DNA of 64,000 bases from Rhizobium sp. NFR03. Lineage in GTDB: Bacteria; Pseudomonadota; Alphaproteobacteria; Rhizobiales; Rhizobiaceae. The stretch lies in the NCBI RefSeq assembly GCF_900111275.1, contig NZ_FOGR01000007.1, positions 1 to 64,000 on the forward strand, given 5' to 3'. Positions 8,351-16,834 of this stretch are shown here, in pieces. The translations under genes were made by a program, and so were the position numbers. Each line of letters begins with the position of its first letter. Position 1 is the first letter of the stretch. The notes beneath the pieces were generated by a model, which was not told the origin of the DNA, made no database searches, and was given only the letters and a program-made list of their open reading frames with translations.

Positions 8351-9490
8351 TCAGGGATAGGCTGTCGATCCATCGGGCTTGCGGGTGATCTTGCGCTCCC
8401 AGTGCACATAGTCGTCCTTCGCAAGGCACGCCTCGTCGATCTCGATACCCCAGCCGGGACGATCAGGGCGCAGGTCCATGTGTCCATCAACGGGCATGTA
8501 AGGATCGAGCGCCCAGGGCGCGTGAACATGCGGCTTGAATTCCAGAATCTTGAAGTTGGGTTGTGCCGCGCAGAAGTGGATGTTGACGGCGGTGGCCAGC
8601 GGACCCATGGGATTGTGCGGCGCGACCGTCACGTAGTGCGCCTCGGCCAGTGTCGCGATACGGCGCATTTCGGTGACGCCACCCACAACGCAGATGTCCG
8701 GCTGAATGATATCGGCACCCCGCGCATTGAGCAGTGCCAGAAACTCGAAGCGGGAGTAGAGGGATTCCCCTGTCGCGAGCGGGACGTTGATCTTGGACTT
8801 GAGCTCGCTCCACGCGGGAATGTGCTCCGGCCGGATCGGCTCTTCGTAGAATAGCGGATCATGGGAGGCGATGGCGGCGGCAAGCTGGATGGCCTGGTAA
8901 GGCTCGAAGATCTTCGCATGCGCATCGAAAGCAAACTCGAAATCCGAGGGCGTTATTTCGCGGATACGCCCGAAATAATCGCCTGTCTCCCGCACCAGTT
9001 CGCCCCAGCGTCCCTTGTGCAGGTCTCGGCGGTATGGGCTGATCTTGAAAGCGGTGTATCCGTAATCTTCATGCAGTTGCAATGTCTGATCGCGCGCGTG
9101 CTCGGGATCCGGCGCCGTGTAGACGCCGCAATAGACTTTCACGCGGTCCCGGACATTTCCCCCAAGGAGCATATAGACCGGCAGGCCGGCAGCCTTTCCG
9201 GCAATATCCCAAAGCGCGTGGTCGATCGCGGAGATGGCGGCGAGACCGAGCGCACCGGGCGGAAAACGGCATTGCTGGTTCAGCTTCAGGACCAGGAACT
9301 CCACCCGGCGCGGGTCTTCCCCCTCGATCTGGTGAAACAGGTAGTCGAGAAGCGGCGGCAGAGCGAGATCGGGCCCGTGATTGTAGCACTCGCCCCAGCC
9401 GGAAATGCCTTCGCTGGTCTCGATCTTCACGAGCAGCCGGGGACGCTCGTCCACCCGCTGCATGTAGGTTTTCAGGCTGGTAATATGCAC
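8351..9490 (-). CDS. enolase-superfamily dehydratase, D-galactonate dehydratase-like
   Basis: The 379-aa mandelate racemase/muconate lactonizing enzyme-type barrel should remove water from an acid sugar after proton abstraction next to the carboxylate. The metal ligands are readable: D189 in FDAHAK, E217 in YEEP and E243 in TGES. H191 and H292 (APHNPMGP) occupy the positions of the catalytic histidines of the galactonate-dehydratase (GalD) subgroup. There is no KxK motif of the MLE/racemase type. It is the last gene of a GntR - DapA-family - dehydratase operon (gap 14 nt). The product of such a dehydratase would be a 2-keto-3-deoxy acid, a fitting substrate for the neighbouring aldolase-family enzyme. 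The exact sugar acid is not known. Confidence 0.88.
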   Translation of the reverse strand: MHITSLKTYMQRVDERPRLLVKIETSEGISGWGECYNHGPDLALPPLLDYLFHQIEGEDPRRVEFLVLKLNQQCRFPPGALGLAAISAIDHALWDIAGKAAGLPVYMLLGGNVRDRVKVYCGVYTAPDPEHARDQTLQLHEDYGYTAFKISPYRRDLHKGRWGELVRETGDYFGRIREITPSDFEFAFDAHAKIFEPYQAIQLAAAIASHDPLFYEEPIRPEHIPAWSELKSKINVPLATGESLYSRFEFLALLNARGADIIQPDICVVGGVTEMRRIATLAEAHYVTVAPHNPMGPLATAVNIHFCAAQPNFKILEFKPHVHAPWALDPYMPVDGHMDLRPDRPGWGIEIDEACLAKDDYVHWERKITRKPDGSTAYP

Positions 9491-9504
9491 GTTTCGGTCT
9501 CCGG

Positions 9505-10425
9505 TCAGGCGGCGCGGGCTTCGGTTTCGACACGATCGACGATCGAGCGAAGCAGGGAGCGCTCGTCGTTCGTCAGGGCGGTCACGCCGGGGACGCGGAC
9601 CGGGCCCACATCGGTTCCCAGCATGCCCAGAGCTTCTTTCACGACCGTGACATTGGCGCCGTTGTTATACTTGGTGCGCAACGCTTCGAAGCCGGCGATA
9701 CCGTCGATGAGTGTTCGGGCTCTCGCGTAGTCCCCGGCCTCTAGGGCGCGATGGATCGCGTGGCTGCGCTCCGGAAAGACATTGACGAGACCCGAAGTAA
9801 AGCCGCGTGCGCCAAGTGCGTAGAAGGCAGGCGCCCAGCCTTCGGCAAGGCCGCAGACCCAGATGGCCGGCGCATCGCGCGTGGAGCGTATGACATCGGC
9901 AAGCAGCATGAGATTGGTGGACGCGAACTTGATGCCGGCAATATTGCCGTGAAGGGCGAGCGCCCTGAAGTCGTCGACGGAAAAACCGTCGCTGCGAACA
10001 TAGGCGATTAGCGGGACGGTCGCGGCATCGGCGAGATCCAGAAAATAGCGGGCCTGATAACTCGGTCCGGCGAAGGGATCCATCGGATGGTGCCCCATGA
10101 TGGCATCCGCTCCTTCCGCGATGGCGTCCCGGGCGAGTGACTTCGCTTCCGCAAGGGATCGACCGACGGCCGCACTGACGAGCGTCTGCTTGTTCGCCGC
10201 CCGGATGGTGACGCGATGCACCTCGCGAACTTCGTCCATCGTCAGGGTGAAGAATTCGCCTGTGTTGCCCGCCGCCATGAGGTTCTGGACGCGAGCCGCC
10301 GCGAGGCGCTCGATCAGCGTTGTCAGTTTCTCGATGTCGATGCTGCCATCGGGACGATAGGGGGTTACCGGAACGCCGGAAATGCCGGTCAGGGCCGTCC
10401 GAACGGCCTGAAGCGTGTCAGTCAC
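9505..10425 (-). CDS. DapA-family lyase (aldolase/dehydratase of a keto-deoxy sugar acid)
   Basis: The 306-aa class I lyase belongs to the dihydrodipicolinate synthase/N-acetylneuraminate lyase superfamily. The Schiff-base lysine is in GIKFAS and the catalytic tyrosine in LIAYVRSDG. The carboxylate-binding motif is AAGNTGEFF, closest to the GGTGEFF of 5-keto-4-deoxyglucarate dehydratases rather than the GTTGES of true DapA. The start is GTG at 10425, because AAGGAGAG lies just upstream and this places it 1 nt after the GntR stop; the longer open frame would overlap GntR deeply. It probably cleaves or dehydrates the 2-keto-3-deoxy acid made by the adjacent dehydratase. It is not expected to make lysine. 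Confidence 0.88.
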   Translation of the reverse strand: MTDTLQAVRTALTGISGVPVTPYRPDGSIDIEKLTTLIERLAAARVQNLMAAGNTGEFFTLTMDEVREVHRVTIRAANKQTLVSAAVGRSLAEAKSLARDAIAEGADAIMGHHPMDPFAGPSYQARYFLDLADAATVPLIAYVRSDGFSVDDFRALALHGNIAGIKFASTNLMLLADVIRSTRDAPAIWVCGLAEGWAPAFYALGARGFTSGLVNVFPERSHAIHRALEAGDYARARTLIDGIAGFEALRTKYNNGANVTVVKEALGMLGTDVGPVRVPGVTALTNDERSLLRSIVDRVETEARAA

Positions 10426-10426
10426 A

Positions 10427-11131
10427 TCAACTCTCCTTGTTTCCGAATACGATGGCGAGATAGGTCTCGCCGGACCTGACCACGTGGTCGCGCATCTGCC
10501 GCTCCGCGAGATCCGCATCGCCAGCCGTTATCGCAGCCGCGATGGCCGCATGTTCCCCGAATGCCTTTTCGCGTTCGGCAGGATCCGAGTGAATGATGCG
10601 GCGCGTGCCGGCATCGTAGAATTGCTGGCGCTCGATCAGTTTGCCGAGATAGGCGCAGCGCGATGCAACGTGGATCTGGTCATGAAAGGTCTCGTTGAGG
10701 AGGATCAGGCTGTCGGCGTCGCCGCTGCTTGTCGCCTCACGCATGCGCTTCACCGTTGCCGAAAGAGCCGTGCCTTCTTCGGGCTCCCGGCGCTTGGCGG
10801 CGAGATGCGCGATCATCGATTCCAGTGCAGCCCTTGCCAGGATCATTTCCTCCGCCCAGGTCGCATTGAAGCGGACGATGACGCCGCGGCGCGGTTGCGT
10901 CTCGACGAGGCCGTCCGACTCCAGCTGGCGCAAAGCCTCCTTGATCGGCGTCGTGCTCACCCCGAGCTGTTCCGCCAGCTGCCGCTCGTTCAACTTCTGT
11001 CCGAAGGCGAAGCGGCCGCCGATGATCGCCGTGCGAAGGCTACGGTGAACGTGATCCCGCAAGGTGGCAAAGACGCGGGGGTCCAGTTTGGACATGCTGT
11101 CGCCAAGATCCTCGGTCGCGTTTTGAGCCAT
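10427..11131 (-). CDS. GntR-family (FadR/FCD) transcriptional regulator
   Basis: The 234-aa regulator has an N-terminal winged helix (LNERQLAEQLGVSTTPIKEALRQLESDGLVETQPRRGVIVR) and a C-terminal all-helical FCD ligand domain with metal-type histidines (FHDQIHVAS, HAAIAAAI, MRDHV). An upstream ATG at 11185 lies inside the palindrome at 11168-11191, so I use the ATG at 11131; 11095 is another option. It heads the operon for the dehydratase and aldolase and faces the ABC importer operon, so it most likely represses both directions until the substrate or an intermediate binds. Confidence 0.88.
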   Translation of the reverse strand: MAQNATEDLGDSMSKLDPRVFATLRDHVHRSLRTAIIGGRFAFGQKLNERQLAEQLGVSTTPIKEALRQLESDGLVETQPRRGVIVRFNATWAEEMILARAALESMIAHLAAKRREPEEGTALSATVKRMREATSSGDADSLILLNETFHDQIHVASRCAYLGKLIERQQFYDAGTRRIIHSDPAEREKAFGEHAAIAAAITAGDADLAERQMRDHVVRSGETYLAIVFGNKES

Positions 11132-11167
11132 GGTTTCAAGAACCCCGTTGACGTCGATTGTGTTTTG

Positions 11168-11191
11168 TGAAATCTGATATATCAAATTTCA
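11168..11191. promoter_or_regulatory. GntR operator: 24-bp near-perfect palindrome
   Basis: The half-sites TGAAATCTGATA and TATCAAATTTCA are reverse complements at 11 of 12 positions. The element lies between the GntR start and the importer start (11251), where a single bound dimer could block both promoters. The AT-rich core (GATATATC) is the size and kind of site used by FadR-subfamily GntR proteins. Confidence 0.75.
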
Positions 11192-11250
11192 GATCGTTGT
11201 CGATATCAAAGTTTGCAAACATGAGGTTGAGGAGCCTCGGAGGAGACGGA

Positions 11251-12846
11251 ATGAACAAAGCCCACCTATTCGCAATGGCTGCCGCAGCTGCGGTGTCCGT
11301 TCTAACCGCACCGGTCGCAAGCGCGGCCACGCCTGCCGATCAGCTGGTGCTTGCCTCGAATATGTCCTCGATGCGCGGGCTGGACCCGCACGAGCTGAAC
11401 CAGCTTGAGTCCGCCGAAGTCGTTGCCAATCTCTATGAGCGGCTCGTCGTTCTGGCGGCCGACAGGATCGCCGAGCCGCAGCCGGGCCTTGCAGAAAGCT
11501 GGACCGTCTCGCCGGATGGGAAGACCTTCACGTTCAAGATCCGCTCCGGGGTGACGTTCCACTCGGGCAATGCCCTGACGGCGAAGGACGTCGAATGGTC
11601 GCTGCGCCGGCTCGTGAAGCTCGGGCTTGCACCGTCCACCGATCTTCGCCAGTGGGGCTTCTCCACCGAAAACGTCGATACGCTGATCCGTGCGACGGAC
11701 GACGCCACACTGGTCGTCGAGACGCCTGAGGTCTGGAATGCCAACCTCATTCTCTTCTCCCTTGCCAGCTTTTCCACCTCCATTCTCGACAGCGCCTTCC
11801 TTGCAGACAAAGAGAAGGACGGCGATATGGGGCGGGCCTACCTGCAGACGGCAGATGCCGGCTCGGGGCCATACGCATTGCGTTCCTGGCGATCGAATGA
11901 GCTTTTGATCGCGGACGCCTTCAAGGATTACTGGCAGGGCGCACCGGCCATGCGCCGGGTCCTGATCCGGCATATGCCGGAGTCGTCAGCCCAGCGTCTT
12001 CAGATCGAGGCCGGGGATATCGATGTCGCGACGCGACTGTCCTCCACCGACCTGAACGCGCTCGACGCGGGTGACAAGGTGACCATCCAGAAGACGCCGG
12101 GCTTCGGCTTCTACTATCTGGCGCTGAACCAGAAGGACGAGATCCTGTCCAAGCCCAAGGTGCGCGAGGCCTTCCGCTACCTGATCGACTATGACGGCCT
12201 CGCCGGGACGGTCATGAAGTATTACGGCGTCAAGCAGCAGACGATTATCCCGGCCGGCCTGCCGGGCGCATCGACCGAAAACCCCTACAAGCTGGATGTC
12301 GAGAAGGCGAAGGCCCTGCTGGCCGAAGCCGGTTATCCCGATGGCTTCTCGAAGGTCTACTATGCGACGCCGGTAACGCCTGAATACGAGGTTGCCCAGT
12401 CTCTGGCTGCCAATGCCGCGAAAGCAGGCATCAAGCTCGATCTTCAGGGTGGCGACCATATCGGCAAGTTCCGGGCACGGGATTTCCAGCTCTTCTCGGC
12501 CCGCTCCGGCGAACGCCTGCCCGACCCACATGCCGTGCTGAATTCCTACGCGACCAATGCCGACAATGCAGATGCCGCCAAGCTTACCGGACTGCTCGCA
12601 TGGCGTTCCGCCTGGGATGTGCCCAAGGAGATCCAGGACATGGTGACCGCCGCGGCCCATGAAACCGATCCGGCGAAGCGGGTGGATCTCTACGCGAAGA
12701 TCAATGCCGCATATCTCGCAGGCTCTCCCGCTCTGATCACCTCCTTCCAGCGAACCGACGCAAAGGCGGTCAGCAATGTGGTCAAGGGCTATGTCGGCCA
12801 CGCCACATGGCTCACCCGCTGGGACACGGTCACGAAGGCCGAATGA
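11251..12846 (+). CDS. ABC transporter substrate-binding protein, family 5 (peptide/sugar-acid type)
   Basis: The 531-aa periplasmic receptor feeds the two permeases that follow. A signal peptide is clear (MNKAHLFAMAAAAAVSV, Ala-x-Ala near residue 28). The SBP_bac_5 family hallmarks include NLYERLVVL, PGLAESWTVSPDGKTFTFKIRSGVTFHSG, DVEWSLRR and YYLALNQ. The start at 11251 has a GGAGGAGA ribosome site; the frame is open further upstream but through the operator. It is the first gene of a five-gene operon with stop/start overlaps. Family 5 binds di/oligopeptides, nickel or sugars; given the divergent sugar-acid enzymes, a sugar acid or glycoside is more likely than a peptide here. Confidence 0.93.
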   Translation: MNKAHLFAMAAAAAVSVLTAPVASAATPADQLVLASNMSSMRGLDPHELNQLESAEVVANLYERLVVLAADRIAEPQPGLAESWTVSPDGKTFTFKIRSGVTFHSGNALTAKDVEWSLRRLVKLGLAPSTDLRQWGFSTENVDTLIRATDDATLVVETPEVWNANLILFSLASFSTSILDSAFLADKEKDGDMGRAYLQTADAGSGPYALRSWRSNELLIADAFKDYWQGAPAMRRVLIRHMPESSAQRLQIEAGDIDVATRLSSTDLNALDAGDKVTIQKTPGFGFYYLALNQKDEILSKPKVREAFRYLIDYDGLAGTVMKYYGVKQQTIIPAGLPGASTENPYKLDVEKAKALLAEAGYPDGFSKVYYATPVTPEYEVAQSLAANAAKAGIKLDLQGGDHIGKFRARDFQLFSARSGERLPDPHAVLNSYATNADNADAAKLTGLLAWRSAWDVPKEIQDMVTAAAHETDPAKRVDLYAKINAAYLAGSPALITSFQRTDAKAVSNVVKGYVGHATWLTRWDTVTKAE

Positions 12847-13955
12847 CGGGCAGGGCGGCAATCGCCGATCAGGAAGGATGGAACGTCGTGAGCATCACCC
12901 AGACCACTGAAAGCAGACTGCCGGACAAATCGGCGCTGCTCACCGGAACCGGCAAGTTGGCCGCGTCCTTCGGCGTCATTGCGACCACGTTGCTTGGCCT
13001 CTTGATGATTACCTTCGTCATCGGCCGCATGGTGCCGGCAGACCCCGTCATCGCGGTCATCGGAGATCAGGCCGACCAGATCACCTATGATCGCGTTTAT
13101 AAGGAAATGGGTCTCGATCAGCCGCTCTATGTCCAGTTCGGCACATATCTGCGCGATGTCGCGCGGCTGGATTTCGGTCAGTCGCATATTACCAAGAACC
13201 CTGTCGCAAGCGATCTTGCGCGGGTGTTTCCGGCAACGCTGGAGCTCGCCACCCTCGCCACGCTGATCGGCGCCGGCTTCGGTGTGCCGCTCGGCGTCAT
13301 CGCTGCCGTTCGCAAGGGAACCTGGGTCGATCATGTCGCGCGCGTCGTGGGGTTGCTGGGCTACTCCACGCCGATCTTCTGGCTCGGCACCATCGTCATC
13401 CTCGTGTTCTACGCGACACTCGGCTGGATACCCGGCGGCGGGCGGATCGACATCTACAATGAGGGACTGGTGGATGGCCCGACCAACTCGCTGATCGTGG
13501 ACTCACTGCTGGCCGGGGAGTGGGAGGTTTTCTGGAGTGCCCTTCACCACGTCGCCGCGCCGGCAATCATTCTCGGCTATGCCGCCATGGCCTATCTCAG
13601 CCGGATGAGCCGCAGCTTCATGCTGGAGCAGCTTCGTCAGGAATACATTCTGACAGCTCGGGCCAAGGGCCTTGGACAGCGCCCCATCGTCTGGCGGCAC
13701 GCCTTCCGGAACATTCGCGTGCAGCTTCTGACGGTCGTTGCACTTGCCTATTGCGGCCTGCTGGACGGTACAGTGCTGATCGAGACCGTGTTCTCATGGC
13801 CGGGCCTTGGCCAATACCTCACCTCGGCGCTGTTCTTCGCCGATATGAATGCCGTTCTCGGCAGCGTTCTCCTGATCGGCCTCATATCGATTGCGGTCAA
13901 TCTCCTTTCCGACATCGTCTACCGCTTCATCGACCCGAGGACCCGGTCATCATGA
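12843..13955 (+). CDS. ABC transporter permease (DppB/OppB type)
   Basis: This integral membrane permease has about six helices. The coupling motif for the ATPase is near EYILTARAKGLGQRPIVWRHAFRNI (the EAA loop). The C-terminal region ETVFSWPGLGQYLTSALFFADMNAVLGSVLLIG is typical of DppB. A start at 12843 overlaps the upstream stop by ATGA and gives 370 aa; a GTG at 12888 preceded by GGAAGG is an alternative that trims a hydrophilic N-terminus. It should form the channel with the permease encoded next. Confidence 0.93.
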   Translation: MTGRAAIADQEGWNVVSITQTTESRLPDKSALLTGTGKLAASFGVIATTLLGLLMITFVIGRMVPADPVIAVIGDQADQITYDRVYKEMGLDQPLYVQFGTYLRDVARLDFGQSHITKNPVASDLARVFPATLELATLATLIGAGFGVPLGVIAAVRKGTWVDHVARVVGLLGYSTPIFWLGTIVILVFYATLGWIPGGGRIDIYNEGLVDGPTNSLIVDSLLAGEWEVFWSALHHVAAPAIILGYAAMAYLSRMSRSFMLEQLRQEYILTARAKGLGQRPIVWRHAFRNIRVQLLTVVALAYCGLLDGTVLIETVFSWPGLGQYLTSALFFADMNAVLGSVLLIGLISIAVNLLSDIVYRFIDPRTRSS

Positions 13956-14869
13956 CAATCCGTTCCGGTACGTTCCAAAACCTCCACGACTGGCTGATCC
14001 GCGAGGATTTCACCTCCAACCGGCAGGCGCGTCTGCACAAGGCCTATGTCGGCTGGTTGAGCCTCGTGGCCAATCCGCTGGCGCTGCTTGGCTTCGTGGT
14101 CATCGTGCTCCTCGTGGGCATTGCAACGCTCGCGCCGCTTCTTACCATTCACGATCCGCTCGCCCAGGATCTCGGCATGGCGCTCAAGGCTCCCTCCGCT
14201 CTCTACTGGTTTGGAACCGACGAGTTTGGCCGGGATGTCTATGCTCGCCTCGTCTATGGCGCCCGCACCACGCTCTACATCAGCATTCTCGTGACGGTCA
14301 TCGTCGCTCCGATCGGCTTCGTCATCGGCGCGACGGCGGGCTATCTCGGCGGGTGGGTCGATACGGTGCTGATGCGGATCACCGACATCTTCCTCTCTTT
14401 TCCCTCTCTGGTTCTGGCGCTCGCCTTTTCCGCAGCACTCGGACCGGGCATCGAGAATGCCGTGATCGCCATCGCGCTGACCATCTGGCCGCCGATCGCG
14501 CGCCTCGCCCGTGCGGAAACGCTAACCTTTCGCAAGGCGGATTTCGTTGTCGCTGCCGAACTTCAGGGCGCCGGCATGGCGCGCATTCTCTTTCGCCACA
14601 TCGTGCCGCTCTGCGCGCCGTCGATTATCGTTCGACTGACGCTCAACATGTCGAGCATCATTCTCACAGCCGCAGGTCTCGGCTTTCTCGGCCTTGGCGC
14701 GCAGCCGCCAATGCCGGAATGGGGCGCGATGGCCGCTTCCGGTCGCCAGTACCTGCTCGACGCATGGTGGCTGACGACCATCCCCGGCATCGCGATCCTC
14801 GTCGTCAGCCTCGCCTTCAACCTCCTGGGAGACGGTCTCCGTGACATTCTGGACCCGCGCAATGCCTGA
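13952..14869 (+). CDS. ABC transporter permease (DppC/OppC type)
   Basis: The 305-aa second permease of the importer begins at the ATG of an ATGA overlap with the previous gene. An N-terminal OppC-type helix (LALLGFVVIVLLVGIATLAPLL) and the motif FGTDEFGRDVYARLVYGARTTLYIS are diagnostic. The EAA loop reads VVAAELQGAGMARILFRHIVP. The C-terminus has GLGAQPPMPEWGAMAASGRQYL and DGLRDILDPR, as in DppC. Tight overlap with both neighbours implies translational coupling. Confidence 0.94.
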   Translation: MTIRSGTFQNLHDWLIREDFTSNRQARLHKAYVGWLSLVANPLALLGFVVIVLLVGIATLAPLLTIHDPLAQDLGMALKAPSALYWFGTDEFGRDVYARLVYGARTTLYISILVTVIVAPIGFVIGATAGYLGGWVDTVLMRITDIFLSFPSLVLALAFSAALGPGIENAVIAIALTIWPPIARLARAETLTFRKADFVVAAELQGAGMARILFRHIVPLCAPSIIVRLTLNMSSIILTAAGLGFLGLGAQPPMPEWGAMAASGRQYLLDAWWLTTIPGIAILVVSLAFNLLGDGLRDILDPRNA

Positions 14870-15722
14870 TCCAACGCCGCTGCCCGTGGACCCGATCCTG
14901 ACGGTACGAAATATGTCGGTGGGTTTCCCGTCCCTTTCGGGCATCATTCCTGCCGTCCGCGACGTCTCTTTCTCCGTCGGGCGTGAAAAGGTCGGCATCA
15001 TCGGAGAAAGCGGCTCCGGCAAGAGCACGACGGGCCGCGCTATCATGCGGCTCCAGCCACCGGGCGCGGTGGTGCAAGCCGATGCCTTGCGTTTCGAGGA
15101 GATCGACCTCCTGAAGGTGAGCGAGAAGGAAATGCTGTCCATCCGCGGGCGGCGCATGGCGATGATCCTTCAGGATCCCAAATACTCGCTCAATCCGGTC
15201 ATGACGGTGGGTGAGCAGATCAGCGAAACCGTGATGTTGCATGAAAAGGTTTCCCGCAGGGTCGCGCGTGAGCGGACGCTCGGCATGCTCGAACGCGTCC
15301 AGATCCGCGACCCTCGCCGGGTCTTTGATCTCTATCCACATGAAGTCTCGGGCGGCATGGGCCAGCGCATCATGATTTCGATGATGCTGATCGCGTCTCC
15401 TTCGCTCATCATCGCCGATGAGCCGACCTCCGCGCTGGATGTGACCGTTCGCCAGCAGGTCCTTAGCATTCTCGACGAGCTGGTGACAGAGCGCGATATC
15501 GGTCTCATCTTCATCTCGCACGATCTCAATCTGGTACGCAGTTTCTGCGATCGCGTCATCATCATGTATGCTGGACGTATCGTGGAAACCATTGCGGCGG
15601 CGGATCTGGATCAGGCGAAGCATCCCTACACGCAGGGTCTTCTCAATGCCCTGCCGAGTCTCGACCATCCGCGCGACAGGCTCGATATTCTCGCGCGCGA
15701 TCCTGCCTGGCTGGAGGGCTGA
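14862..15722 (+). CDS. ABC transporter ATP-binding protein (DppD/OppD type)
   Basis: The 286-aa ATPase has Walker A GESGSGKST, a Q-loop (LQDPKYSLNP), signature SGGMGQR (usual form SGGMxQR), Walker B LIIADEPTSALDV and switch ISHDLNLV. The C-terminal HPYTQGLLNALPSL is the oligopeptide-transporter ATPase extension. The start at 14862 overlaps the permease end by 8 nt; a start 21 nt upstream is also open. It pairs with the next ATPase to drive the importer. Confidence 0.94.
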   Translation: MPDPTPLPVDPILTVRNMSVGFPSLSGIIPAVRDVSFSVGREKVGIIGESGSGKSTTGRAIMRLQPPGAVVQADALRFEEIDLLKVSEKEMLSIRGRRMAMILQDPKYSLNPVMTVGEQISETVMLHEKVSRRVARERTLGMLERVQIRDPRRVFDLYPHEVSGGMGQRIMISMMLIASPSLIIADEPTSALDVTVRQQVLSILDELVTERDIGLIFISHDLNLVRSFCDRVIIMYAGRIVETIAAADLDQAKHPYTQGLLNALPSLDHPRDRLDILARDPAWLEG

Positions 15723-15724
15723 CG

Positions 15725-16522
15725 ATGTCCATGATCACTGTCGAACATCTCGCCGTCTCCTACGGCCATCCGAACCGGCCGACCCGCGTGGTGGATGACG
15801 TGTCCTTCGAGGTTGGCGCGAACGAAACATTTGGACTGATCGGTGAAAGCGGCTGCGGAAAATCGACCATTCTGGGTGCGCTTGCAGGCCGCAACAGGCA
15901 ATGGACAGGCCGTATCACGATAGATGGCGAAGTGATCGGCGCCAAGCGGACGCAGGAACAGCTGGCACGTCAGCAGATGGTTTTCCAGGATCCCTTCGGT
16001 TCGCTCCATCCCCGCCACACGATCGGCCGCATCCTGCTGGAGCCGTTGGAAATCCACGGGATCGATGACCGCCAGACCAGAGTCGAGGCCGTGCTCCGGG
16101 ATGTCGGCCTTCCCGTCAACTTCCGTTACCGTTTCCCGCACCAGCTCTCCGGCGGCCAGCGCCAGCGTGTCGCGATCGCCCGCGCCCTCATCCTGAAGCC
16201 TCGTATTCTTCTCCTCGATGAACCAACCTCTGCGCTCGACGTGTCGATCCAGGCTGAGATCCTCAATCTGCTCAAGGATCTGAGGCAACGCGAGAACCTG
16301 ACCTTCATCCTTGTCAGTCACGACATGGCGGTTATCGCCCATCTTTGCGATCGCGTTGCCGTCATGCAGAACGGCGTCTTCGTGGAAACGGTGACGAAGC
16401 AGCAGATCCTCGAAGGAATGGTGACACACCCCTATACCAAGGTGCTGATGGACGGGAGCCGAGGCTACACGCCAAAGAAGCTACCGACCAAAACCCGAGG
16501 TGACGTTCGGATTTCAGTTTAA
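15725..16522 (+). CDS. ABC transporter ATP-binding protein (DppF/OppF type)
   Basis: The 265-aa second ATPase has Walker A GESGCGKST, Q-loop FQDPFGSLHPR, signature SGGQRQR, Walker B ILLLDEPTSALDV and switch VSHDMAV. The HPYTKVLM segment near the C-terminus marks the DppF/OppF class. It lies 2 nt after the preceding gene and ends the importer operon. No further gene follows for 312 bases. Confidence 0.94.
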   Translation: MSMITVEHLAVSYGHPNRPTRVVDDVSFEVGANETFGLIGESGCGKSTILGALAGRNRQWTGRITIDGEVIGAKRTQEQLARQQMVFQDPFGSLHPRHTIGRILLEPLEIHGIDDRQTRVEAVLRDVGLPVNFRYRFPHQLSGGQRQRVAIARALILKPRILLLDEPTSALDVSIQAEILNLLKDLRQRENLTFILVSHDMAVIAHLCDRVAVMQNGVFVETVTKQQILEGMVTHPYTKVLMDGSRGYTPKKLPTKTRGDVRISV

Positions 16523-16834
16523 GATAGAACTCGCACGTCCCGCCGATCATCGATGGCGGTAAACGGGCCACCTCATCCTCTTGTTTTCTCCGCATTGTCC
16601 GACGCCGAAGCGATCCCGCTTCGGCTGGACATGCTCCAGGGCTGATGGCACGGGTCGATCCGGCTCGTCCCGTAAGGGGCCGACAGCGCGCGCGGGAAAG
16701 GGGTCGCCAGCTGTTGCCATGATGCATCATGGTTTTTTCTTCCACAGTCCGGTCTCGAAACAGGAAGTTATCCCGTGCTCTGAAGGACCGTCTCCGCTTA
16801 CACTCTTCCTGCAACCGGTCCAGCAGGGGGACAT
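16523..16834. other. intergenic region with two hairpins between importer operons
   Basis: There is no gene in these 312 bases. A perfect 9-bp hairpin, GCCGAAGCG / CGCTTCGGC with an ATCC loop, lies at 16604-16625. A 16-bp perfect palindrome follows at 16717-16732, with six T residues after it. Together they should end the upstream operon. The promoter of the downstream betaine-type importer must lie between 16740 and 16820. Confidence 0.55.
16717..16738 (+). terminator. palindrome plus T6, probable terminator
   Basis: CCATGATG and CATCATGG are contiguous reverse complements, followed directly by TTTTTT. The folded stem would be about 6 bp with a tetraloop. The palindrome is also short enough to be a protein-binding site, so its role is not certain. 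Confidence 0.5.

Noticed and set aside
9505-10425. Calling the DapA-family protein dihydrodipicolinate synthase (dapA)
   Set aside because: The carboxylate-binding motif and operon partners point to sugar-acid metabolism, not lysine synthesis.
11148-11176. TTGACG plus a -10 candidate as the importer promoter
   Set aside because: At 17-base spacing the -10 would be AATCTG, which is poor; only the palindrome is robust.
13520-14869. 449-codon version of the second peptide-type permease
   Set aside because: The extra N-terminus is a shadow of the first permease; the ATGA overlap at 13952 gives the correct protein.
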